DNA of 64,000 nucleotides. Origin: Melioribacter roseus. GTDB lineage: Bacteria; Bacteroidota; Ignavibacteria; Ignavibacteriales; Melioribacteraceae. The translations under genes and the position numbers were made by a program. Shown here in pieces: positions 56,568 to 64,000 of this stretch (position 1 is the first letter of the stretch; each line of letters begins with the position of its first letter). The DNA is taken from the NCBI GenBank assembly GCA_020722065.1, contig DYLK01000001.1:80387-144386 (forward strand), in the 5' to 3' direction. Under the pieces are notes generated by a model, which searched no databases, had not been told where the DNA came from, and saw nothing but the letters and a program-made list of their open reading frames with translations.

Positions 56568-56700
56568 ATGAGAATCAAATTTGTACTTTTTTTATGATTC
56601 TTTTTTTTGTTTGCTTTTTGGGAAAAACACACATGAGACAAAAATTATTCAGAAGAATTTTAATATTTTGCAAAATATATTTGAAATAAACATTTTTAAT
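56568..56700 (+). pseudogene. Possible frameshifted short exported peptide gene
   Basis: AGGAG sits 6 bases before ATG 56568, the best ribosome site in this gap. The frame begins MRIKFVLFL and stops after nine codons, inside a run of seven T. One extra T would continue it as a hydrophobic signal-like peptide of about 40 residues containing MILFFVCFLG. This could be a remnant, a sequencing error in the T-run, or a slippage-controlled gene. Confidence 0.25.
56676..56683 (+). promoter_or_regulatory. Candidate -7 promoter element
   Basis: TATATTTG matches TAnnTTTG exactly and lies 31 bases before the start codon at 56715. No TTTG is at the right distance upstream, so support is partial. Confidence 0.35.
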
Positions 56701-56714
56701 AAAATTGGATTGTT

Positions 56715-59700
56715 ATGAAAAGAGGTTTATTATTTTTTCTGCTGATAACCACGCAAGTATTTTCTGTTTCGAATGTTAAATTTAATTTAATAATTCCGTC
56801 AAATTCTACAACAGTTAAATTTGAAAGTTTAGTCGATTTTGCAATTGATAAAGCTGGTAATATTTATTTTTTAGATGAAGATTTGGCTAAAATTACTTGT
56901 TTTGATAAAGACGGAAATTTACTTTCAGACAAAGCTCAACTTAAACCAAGTTTCCTTAAAGAACCAGTTTCTATTGAAATTGCACCATCTGATAATATTT
57001 ATATACTTGATAATTCTCTCAGAAAAGTACTAATATATGATTCCGAAGGAAATTTTATAAAATCTTTTGGAAATTCGGATGGTTATTTTGGAAGTTTTAG
57101 ATCACCAATAGATATGGCAATGGATAAAAATTCCAATTTATACATTGTGGATGAAGGAAACGAATATTTGTTGAGATATAACTCGGAAGGTCTTTTTAGA
57201 GGCGGATTAAAAGTTACAGAACCAATTTCAGTTGATGTTGATAAAAAAGGCAATATACATGTCCTTTCCAAAATACGAACTGGATATGTAATTGATGTTT
57301 ATACCGAAAATTTCTTAAAAATTAGAACAATTCCTTTATCACAAATGGCAATGCCAAGTCACTTCTCAATTAATTCTTTTAATGAATATTACATTATTGA
57401 CACCGAAAGAGGAAATGCTGCTTATTTTGATAGCACTGGACGAGCTTTAGAAAATGCGATTGGAGTAAAAAGTTCAAATAAAGGTCGTCTTCAGTTTAGC
57501 AAACCAACTCGAATTTTATCTCGCCAAATTAGTGCTACTGACGATTTAATTTTCATAATGGATAATGATTTTAGCGAAATTCAAAGTTTTACGGTTTCGC
57601 AAGATAAACCGCGAGTAGAAATTAAGCAATTAATACCCAAATATGATTTGAAAATTATTAAAGATGTTACAAGAACTCCTGCAATAGATATTGTTTTTGA
57701 CAAGGGAAATGAATATTCAATTACTTCAAATGGTGTTGTTATTTGCACCGAAAAAGGAGTCTTGAAATATTCTATAACTTCACAAAGCGTTGCAGCAAAT
57801 GGAATAAAGCTATCGGAACCAGTTGCTTTGTCCGTTTTTGGCGACAAACTTTACGTTTTAGATAAGGATGAAAATAAAATTTTAGTGTTCAATTCTGCTG
57901 ATGGAAGTTACTCTTTTGCGTTTGGTGAATCGGGAAATACTAAAGGCAAATTTGACTCACCGACAGATATTGTCTGCGACCAAAACGGAAATATGTACAT
58001 TGCCGACCAAGAAAATGTTAGGATAAATGTGTATTCGAACGATGGAATTTTTAAGCATGAAATAAAATTACCAAACACGCCTCCATATTTGCTTTCATTT
58101 AGTGACGATAAACTCTACATTCTAACCGAAGACCAAGACCAAATTTTTAGTTATAATATTATTGATAATAAATTCACTATTTTCCCTGTAAATAAAATTA
58201 CAACTGAACCGCAAATATCAGCTATTGCTTCTCTGAACGGTGGTTTTTTCTTCTTTTATAATGAAGATAATGGAACAGGCTATTTATGTAAAGACGAAAA
58301 ACTTTATGCACAGTTTTTAGCAAAAGGTAACGAACCAGAGACATTTTCAAAGGTTTCAGCTCTTGGATTCGACCAACAAAGGAATCATTTTGTATTTTTT
58401 AATAATAAAACTCAGAAGCAACTTACTATTAAATTTTCCATTGCTCCTAAAATTCCAACAAATCTTAAATTTGCAGTTAATGATTTAGGCGAGGGATTTC
58501 TATCGTGGGAAAATAAAGACATAAACACAGCTTCGTACACAATTTTAAGAAAAAAAACTGATGACGCAAAGTTCAATTCATTGGCTGAATTAGATACAAA
58601 TTATTACAAAATTGATTATAAAAACTCTGAATCTATTTTTGAATATGCCATCCAAGCAGTTTCCGCTGATAGCTTTTGCAGTGAATTATCGCAAAGTGTT
58701 GTTGATGAATATTCCTATTTCTTAAAACTAAAAGAAACTGATCCGCAAAAAAGTATTGAAAAGCTAACTTCTGTAAAATCGCTAAACGAAAAAGCTGTTT
58801 TAAACGAGATTTTGAACATTTATTCCACACTTTTAAGAAAAGCTAATAACGAAAATAATTTTGATTTGGTCTTAAAATATTACGATGAAATGAAAATAAT
58901 TACACCAATGGACCCAAATATTTATCTTGATGAAAGTAATATCTATAAAAAATTGTTAAAATTTAGTGAAGGTGCTCTTAAATTAGAGGAAAGTATTAAA
59001 GTAATTCCAGATAATTTGAAAATATGGTCGCAGTTGGTTAGATTAAAATTATTAGCAAAAGATTATCAAGGTGCAGAAATTTCGTGTAATCAAGCGTTAA
59101 AATTATTCCCAGAAGATGAAAAATTATGGGTCAATTTGGCTGAAAGTTATGTAAAACTAAATAAATATATTGAAGCGAGTAATATCTATAAAAATCTTGC
59201 AATGAAACACGGTTTGGAAGATTATTACATTCAAGCTGGGAATTTACTGGTTGACGCTAACCAAGTTGAAAGTGCAATTGAACTTTATCAACTTGCAGAA
59301 AATAATGGAATTGAGGGGGCAAAACTTTACGCCGCAAGAGGAAAAGCACTTATCGAAAAAGGCGATTTTGCAAATGCTGAATTCCAAATTGAGAAATCGA
59401 TTAAAATGGATGATACAAATGCCGAAAGTTATTATTACCTCGCTTTGGCTAATTCGAAAAAGAGGAATCTCAAAGCAGCAATTAGTGCTTACGAAAAATC
59501 TGTTAAGTTAGATAACACAAATTATAAAGTCTTTTTTGATTATGGAACAGATTTAGTTAAAATAAACAAATACGACGATGCAATTTTGATGTTTGAAAGA
59601 GCTTTGGAACTTAATCCAAATAGTGGCGAAATTGCTCTCAATCTTGGAAGAAACTATGCCCGCAAGAAGAATTTGGATTTAGCAGTTAAACACTTATCAA

Positions 59701-61256
59701 CTGCTAAAAAACTTTTCCCAGATAACAAAGAGATTGAAACAGAATTAAATAATGCATTATTGGCGCGTGAAAAATATAATGCAAGCCGTCCACCAATTGA
59801 AATTGCAAATATAGATTTCGACAACATTTTCCCTTCGTTTTTAGATTATTACAATTTACAACCTATTGGTGCAATTTCAATTTTTAACACTAAAAATGAT
59901 GTATTTGACGATATTTCAATTACGGTTAATATACCGGGATTAGTTAGCGAACCATCACTTATTACTGTTCCAATTATTTATCCCAACGAGATTAGTGAAA
60001 ACTTGGTTTATCTGCAAATTGATAAATCTGTTTTAAACAGTGTTTTAACTGAGGATAAAAATTTTGATGTTATTGTTAAAATATCTTATCTAAAAGAAGG
60101 TAAAAATAAAACTCTCGAACAAAAAACGACATTAAAAGTTTACCAATTAAACTCAATTTCTTGGGATGATAAGAAACATCTTGCTAGTTTTATAAATCCA
60201 AGAGATGAAAATTTAAGAAATTTTGTTACCTCAGAAATTATTGCAAAAACTAGTTTTACGGATGATAAATTTAGTGAAATTCCTAAACCAATTTTACAAG
60301 CAATTCAAGTTTGGGAATATTTGCGACAAATGAATCTAAATTATGTTCAGGACCCAAATCGGTCGTATGAAATAGTTTCAAAATCGAGTGCAATTGATTA
60401 TGTGCAATTTCCAACCCAGACTTTAGCTAAAAAAGTTGGTGACTGTGATGATTTGGTTACACTTCTTTCCAATTCTCTTGAAGTGCTGGGAATTGAAACA
60501 GCGTATATTGATGTTCCAGGACACGTATTTTTAGCATTTAATACAGGACTTATTCCAAATCAACTTGAAGAAAATGGACTTTCGGATGAACAAGTTATTA
60601 TTAAATATAATAAAGTCTGGTTGCCACTTGAATCAACTGTTATTGGAAAAAATTCATTTGTGGAAAGCTGGAAATATGCAACTGCTCGATTTGCAAAGGA
60701 GAGAGAAGCAAATAGTCCAATAGAAATTGTGGAAATTCAAAATGCTGCAATCACATATCCACCAATAAATTTCCCAACAAAAATCCCAATTGTTGGCAAT
60801 AATAACATAGAAATAGTTAAAACCGAATTATTAAAGGATTTAGAAAGTTTTAAACAAACGAGTAACCAAACTTATGAAGAAGAATTGCGAAAAGTTTTGA
60901 ATTTATATCCAACAAATATTCACACATTTAATAAATTAGGACTTTATTACGCCCAAAAAGGTGATTATGAAAATGCCGAAATTTACTTTACGAGAACGCT
61001 TCAATACGATAAAGATAATGTTGTGGCACTTACAAATCTTGGTAATTTAGGCTTTTTGAGAAAAGATTACGATTACGCAGAGCGAAAATATTTAATGGCT
61101 CTTAAGTTTGATCAACAAAATGTTGGAATTTTAGCAAACTTAGTGCGTTGTAATTATAAGCAAAATAAATTGGAAACGGCAGTAGAATATTATCAAAAAA
61201 TTGAACAAATTGACCCTGAATATGTAAAAAATATTAAAGAAATTAAAAAGAAATAG
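56715..61256 (+). CDS. Large exported protein: NHL-type propeller, TPR and transglutaminase-like domains
   Basis: The protein has 1513 residues with a signal peptide (about 1-18). Residues about 40-560 contain repeated NHL-type blades with phrases like AIDKAGNIYFLD, KSFGNSDGYFGSFRSPIDMAMD and DIVCDQNGNMYIADQENVRI, so a propeller is likely. About 583-670 is a fibronectin-like module. TPR helices span about 680-1035 (PNSGEIALNLGRNYARKK) and again about 1395-1500. Between them lies a transglutaminase-like core with Cys1244 (GDCDD), His1270 (PGHVF) and Glu1306 (WLPLEST) as candidate triad. It may act in the periplasm as a protein-modifying, protease-like or scaffold protein. It is 9 bases ahead of the FecR-like gene. 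Confidence 0.82.
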   Translation: MKRGLLFFLLITTQVFSVSNVKFNLIIPSNSTTVKFESLVDFAIDKAGNIYFLDEDLAKITCFDKDGNLLSDKAQLKPSFLKEPVSIEIAPSDNIYILDNSLRKVLIYDSEGNFIKSFGNSDGYFGSFRSPIDMAMDKNSNLYIVDEGNEYLLRYNSEGLFRGGLKVTEPISVDVDKKGNIHVLSKIRTGYVIDVYTENFLKIRTIPLSQMAMPSHFSINSFNEYYIIDTERGNAAYFDSTGRALENAIGVKSSNKGRLQFSKPTRILSRQISATDDLIFIMDNDFSEIQSFTVSQDKPRVEIKQLIPKYDLKIIKDVTRTPAIDIVFDKGNEYSITSNGVVICTEKGVLKYSITSQSVAANGIKLSEPVALSVFGDKLYVLDKDENKILVFNSADGSYSFAFGESGNTKGKFDSPTDIVCDQNGNMYIADQENVRINVYSNDGIFKHEIKLPNTPPYLLSFSDDKLYILTEDQDQIFSYNIIDNKFTIFPVNKITTEPQISAIASLNGGFFFFYNEDNGTGYLCKDEKLYAQFLAKGNEPETFSKVSALGFDQQRNHFVFFNNKTQKQLTIKFSIAPKIPTNLKFAVNDLGEGFLSWENKDINTASYTILRKKTDDAKFNSLAELDTNYYKIDYKNSESIFEYAIQAVSADSFCSELSQSVVDEYSYFLKLKETDPQKSIEKLTSVKSLNEKAVLNEILNIYSTLLRKANNENNFDLVLKYYDEMKIITPMDPNIYLDESNIYKKLLKFSEGALKLEESIKVIPDNLKIWSQLVRLKLLAKDYQGAEISCNQALKLFPEDEKLWVNLAESYVKLNKYIEASNIYKNLAMKHGLEDYYIQAGNLLVDANQVESAIELYQLAENNGIEGAKLYAARGKALIEKGDFANAEFQIEKSIKMDDTNAESYYYLALANSKKRNLKAAISAYEKSVKLDNTNYKVFFDYGTDLVKINKYDDAILMFERALELNPNSGEIALNLGRNYARKKNLDLAVKHLSTAKKLFPDNKEIETELNNALLAREKYNASRPPIEIANIDFDNIFPSFLDYYNLQPIGAISIFNTKNDVFDDISITVNIPGLVSEPSLITVPIIYPNEISENLVYLQIDKSVLNSVLTEDKNFDVIVKISYLKEGKNKTLEQKTTLKVYQLNSISWDDKKHLASFINPRDENLRNFVTSEIIAKTSFTDDKFSEIPKPILQAIQVWEYLRQMNLNYVQDPNRSYEIVSKSSAIDYVQFPTQTLAKKVGDCDDLVTLLSNSLEVLGIETAYIDVPGHVFLAFNTGLIPNQLEENGLSDEQVIIKYNKVWLPLESTVIGKNSFVESWKYATARFAKEREANSPIEIVEIQNAAITYPPINFPTKIPIVGNNNIEIVKTELLKDLESFKQTSNQTYEEELRKVLNLYPTNIHTFNKLGLYYAQKGDYENAEIYFTRTLQYDKDNVVALTNLGNLGFLRKDYDYAERKYLMALKFDQQNVGILANLVRCNYKQNKLETAVEYYQKIEQIDPEYVKNIKEIKKK

Positions 61257-61265
61257 GAGGATATA

Positions 61266-61940
61266 ATGAAAGCTAAATTATTATTTATTTCCGTAATTAT
61301 TTTAACTAACATTATTTTTGCACAAACTAAAGTAGGTGAAGTTAGCTTTTTGCTTGGGAAAGTTGAGTTTACTGTTGAAAACACAAATAATTGGAAACCA
61401 ATGGATATTGGCACCAAAATACTTTCCAACTGGGTAATACGTGCAACTGGCGATGCCGAACTTGAAATTACTTGGAATAATGGAGTTGTAAGCGAATTAA
61501 GCAATTTGAATTCAGTAAAGGTTGTTGATTTAATGAAAAAAGCTAATTTAAAGACAGATTGGCTTGATAGAATGAAGAACAAAATTGGTGTTATGTTTGC
61601 TGAAAACGAAGCTTCAAAAGTGCAAGGTGTTGCTGGAATTAGACGCACCGAAGTAACAATTGAGAAAAAAGATTCCATTTACTGGGCAGAACCTAAATCT
61701 GCTAATTTTAACGAAGGATATTCTGCATTTCAAAATGGCGATTATGATAAAGCAATTCCAATTTTTGAACAAGTTGTTTTGCAAGACCCACTAACTAAAA
61801 AAGGCGAATTAGCTCGTAGTTGTTTGATTATTATGTACACAAATAAAAACGATAAAACTAAGGCTGATGAGCATTTGCAAATATTTTTAAAGGATTTTCC
61901 ACAAAGTGAATTAATTAATATTATGAATGAGAACAAGTGA
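61266..61940 (+). CDS. Exported FecR-like protein with a TPR-like tail
   Basis: The protein has 224 residues. A signal peptide (cleavage after IIFAQ, about residue 19) is followed by a FecR-type domain (about 22-125) with the pattern GEVSFLLGKVEFTVE, then W.PMDIGTKILSNWVIRATGDAELEI, and GVAGIRRTEV. A helical-repeat segment (about 143-215; GYSAFQNGDYDKAIPIFEQV) follows. The start has a full AGGAGG ribosome site. In this setting, between a TPR/transglutaminase protein and a CHASE2 cyclase, it is probably a periplasmic sensor or partner rather than an iron-transport anti-sigma factor. Confidence 0.8.
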   Translation: MKAKLLFISVIILTNIIFAQTKVGEVSFLLGKVEFTVENTNNWKPMDIGTKILSNWVIRATGDAELEITWNNGVVSELSNLNSVKVVDLMKKANLKTDWLDRMKNKIGVMFAENEASKVQGVAGIRRTEVTIEKKDSIYWAEPKSANFNEGYSAFQNGDYDKAIPIFEQVVLQDPLTKKGELARSCLIIMYTNKNDKTKADEHLQIFLKDFPQSELINIMNENK

Positions 61941-61976
61941 TTCTCGATTATTAATTTAATATAAAGAAGTTGAAAT

Positions 61977-64000
61977 TTGAAAGGAAAGTACTTTTTAGTC
62001 TATGGTTTAATAATCACGTACGCCATAGTTTCAATTCTGTTTCTTCAATTAGCGCCTGTTAATGGTGGAATAAATAAAATAAACAAGTTTATTTATGACT
62101 TGAAATTTAACATTAGCATTGCTGGGAAAGAAGAAACAAAAATTAAAGATATTGTGGTTATAGATATTGATGAAAAAAGTATTCAAAAGTTAGGTAGATA
62201 TTCAAGTTGGCCAATTGCCTATTATGGAGAAATAGTTAAATATATTTCAGAAGGAGGTGCAAAGGCAATAGCATTTGATATGTTTTTTACCGAAGCTGAC
62301 AGTCTTAGTCCAGAAATTGTTAAATATTACACCGAAGATGTTTCCCAAAAATTGAATTTGGATAAGAACAAAATCTACTCTGTTATTCAATCATTAAATA
62401 CAGAAGCAATATTTGCCGATGCGCTTCGAAAATCCCAAATTACAACACTTGGTGCGTTTGATAATTATTTTAGAGATGATTTAATAGAAATTGAACTTCC
62501 TTCAAATATGTTAAAAATTCCAACAAGTAATTTTAAGAATTTGCCAAAAATTAAACAGATAACTAATCCAAATCTTCCAATTAAATCGTTAAGTGAAAAT
62601 GCTCACAGAGTTGGATTTGCCCATATTTCACCAGATGATGATGGAACAACACGGCATTATGAGCCTTTTTTTATTTATAATTCGCAATTAGTTGTTAATT
62701 TTAGCTTCCAATTGGTTTTGGATGCTTTAAATGTTGATTCAATTTCATTTAGCAATAATTATTGCGAATTATTTTCCAAAAGCGAAAAAGTTCTAAATAT
62801 TCCAATTGATGAAGAAGGAAAAACCTATCTCAATTTTTATGGTGGAAAAAAGTCGTTTAGGTATATCTCATTTTCCGATATAATTCAGAAAAGAATCCCT
62901 CAAAAGTTTTTTAGAAATAAAATTGTATTTGTTGGCTCATCTGCAATTGGTTTGCACGATTTGAAAACTATTCCAATTGACCAAAACTATCCTGGCGTTG
63001 AGCTTCACGCCACTTTTGTTAAAAATGCACTGAATAATGAGTTTATTCATCCAGTGGATACACAATTGCAAATCATAATTATGATTTTGCTGGTTCTAAT
63101 CTCGTTTTATCTATTTAGCCGATTTAACATTGCACTTACAATTATCTTTTTTCCAGTAATACTAATTTTAGCTTTTATTGGGGATTATCTAATTTTTACC
63201 ACATATCAAATTTTAATTAATTATGGATTGATAATATATTTTTCTACCACTTCATTTATTGCAATTGTGTTGTATAGATATAAAACTGAATTACAAGAAA
63301 AAATGAAAGTTAAAAAGACATTTGGTCACTATTTGCCTTCATCAATAATGAACGAAATGTTGAATAATCCCGATAAACTAAAACTTGGTGGCGAATATAA
63401 AAACGTAACCGCTCTTTTTACTGATATTAAAGGGTTTACAAGCATTTCTGAACATGTTGAACCGAGCGAACTTACTAAATTCCTTAAAGAATATATGACT
63501 GAATTAACAGCATCAGTTTTTAAACATGATGGAATGTTGGATAAATATATCGGCGATGCAATTGTAGCTTTATTTGGCGTTCCTTTGGAATTGGAAAAAC
63601 ATGCACAAAAAGCATGTATTGCAGCGATTGAGATGCGAAAATTGTCTCATAAAATTTCAGATAAATTTTCATATATTAAGCATTTTAATGGATTGATAAC
63701 AAGAATTGGCATAAATACTGGTGGGATGATTACTGGTAATATGGGCTCTGAACAACTTTTTGATTACACGGGAATTGGCGATAATATGAATCTTGCTGCA
63801 CGACTTGAATCGCTAAATAAATATTACAATTCCGAAATTCTTATTTCAGAATCGACAAAAAGTGAGTTAGATAGTAATTTTATTTTTAGAGAAGTTGATA
63901 ATGTTGCAGTAAAAGGGAAGGAAAAGGGAGTTAGAATTTTTGAATTAGTCGATTTGGCTTCAAATTTAAGTAATGTTGAAATAGAAAAATTGAAAATCCA
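61977..64000 (+). CDS. CHASE2-domain adenylate/guanylate cyclase (3' end cut off by window)
   Basis: The frame is open from a TTG at 61977 to the end, at least 674 residues. It has an N-terminal membrane helix (about 5-24), a periplasmic CHASE2 sensor domain (about 40-350; IVVIDIDEKSIQKLGRYSSWP, GAKAIAFDMFF, FVGSSAIGLHDLKTIP, GVELHATFVKNAL), three further helices (about 364-445) and a class III cyclase domain. The metal-binding aspartates are Asp483 (LFTDIKGFT) and Asp527 (KYIGDAIVALFG). The segment GIGDNMNLAARLES supplies the transition-state Asn and Arg. The product is probably cAMP, but specificity is not certain. No ATG fits the start. It forms an operon with the two genes upstream. Confidence 0.9.
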   Translation, partial: MKGKYFLVYGLIITYAIVSILFLQLAPVNGGINKINKFIYDLKFNISIAGKEETKIKDIVVIDIDEKSIQKLGRYSSWPIAYYGEIVKYISEGGAKAIAFDMFFTEADSLSPEIVKYYTEDVSQKLNLDKNKIYSVIQSLNTEAIFADALRKSQITTLGAFDNYFRDDLIEIELPSNMLKIPTSNFKNLPKIKQITNPNLPIKSLSENAHRVGFAHISPDDDGTTRHYEPFFIYNSQLVVNFSFQLVLDALNVDSISFSNNYCELFSKSEKVLNIPIDEEGKTYLNFYGGKKSFRYISFSDIIQKRIPQKFFRNKIVFVGSSAIGLHDLKTIPIDQNYPGVELHATFVKNALNNEFIHPVDTQLQIIIMILLVLISFYLFSRFNIALTIIFFPVILILAFIGDYLIFTTYQILINYGLIIYFSTTSFIAIVLYRYKTELQEKMKVKKTFGHYLPSSIMNEMLNNPDKLKLGGEYKNVTALFTDIKGFTSISEHVEPSELTKFLKEYMTELTASVFKHDGMLDKYIGDAIVALFGVPLELEKHAQKACIAAIEMRKLSHKISDKFSYIKHFNGLITRIGINTGGMITGNMGSEQLFDYTGIGDNMNLAARLESLNKYYNSEILISESTKSELDSNFIFREVDNVAVKGKEKGVRIFELVDLASNLSNVEIEKLKI

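Larger units (their letters stand above)
56264..56714. other. Intergenic stretch of 451 bases
   Basis: The gap holds a terminator-like hairpin just after nfnB, a possible broken signal-peptide gene at 56568, and a -7-type promoter match just before the next gene. A minus-strand open frame of 66 codons (56260-56460) overlaps the hairpin and has no coding features. Confidence 0.5.

Overview
The window is a strongly AT-rich stretch (by eye about 70% A+T) of a Gram-negative bacterial chromosome. It most resembles the Bacteroidota/Chlorobiota side of the FCB superphylum. The reasons are a giant exported protein ending in a type IX secretion (T9SS) sorting domain with the motif NYPNPFNPST, which is especially common in Ignavibacteria/Kapabacteria-type genomes; a GldL-like motor protein; Na+-NQR; BshC; a type-2 PyrF; a DUF2851 protein; and possible promoters of the Bacteroidota TTTG/TAnnTTTG type. 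KdsB implies Kdo-containing LPS. The lineage is inference; there is no rRNA gene to settle it. There are no insertion sequences, integrases, phage genes or CRISPR arrays.

Layout. 1-11.5 kb is housekeeping: the end of PBP2 (mrdA), rodA, pyrF, a DUF2851 protein, soluble transhydrogenase sthA, rho with its own terminator, pdxA, a methyltransferase and an FtsE-like ATPase on +, meeting adk and tadA on -. Two tRNA-Arg genes (UCG, ACG) lie directly upstream of tadA, whose enzyme makes inosine in tRNA-Arg(ACG).

11.6-35.2 kb is the most interesting part: ten genes in one direction with very short gaps. They are a multi-span membrane protein, a short GldL-like protein with a glutamate in its second membrane helix, a GldM-like single-span periplasmic protein, a periplasmic beta-rich protein, two tandem copies of a two-gene unit (A1-B1-A2-B2) of likely outer-membrane beta-barrels, and a 4635-residue surface protein with about 44 Ig-like repeats and a T9SS C-terminal domain. 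I read this as a candidate dedicated ion-driven envelope motor, outer-membrane partners and giant adhesin, analogous to the GldLM/SprB gliding apparatus but with unfamiliar barrel components.

35.5-42.7 kb encodes the six-subunit Na+-translocating NADH:quinone reductase (nqrABCDEF), followed by its flavin transferase apbE and a small Cys/His-rich NqrM-like maturation protein. 43.0-49.9 kb holds two surface lipoproteins (cohesin-like; vWA), kdsB, a stand-alone B12-binding subunit, a nitroreductase, bshC on - and an outer-membrane protein. 49.9-53.7 kb is a polysaccharide or glycolipid cluster (flippase-like protein, GT2, NodB deacetylase, GT2). 53.9-56.3 kb is the bifurcating transhydrogenase nfnAB. 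56.7-64.0 kb encodes an NHL/TPR/transglutaminase-like exported protein, a FecR-like exported protein and the start of a CHASE2 adenylate/guanylate cyclase, probably one envelope-sensing unit.

Together sthA, nfnAB and nqr give the cell three ways to balance NADH, NADPH and ferredoxin and couple them to a sodium gradient.
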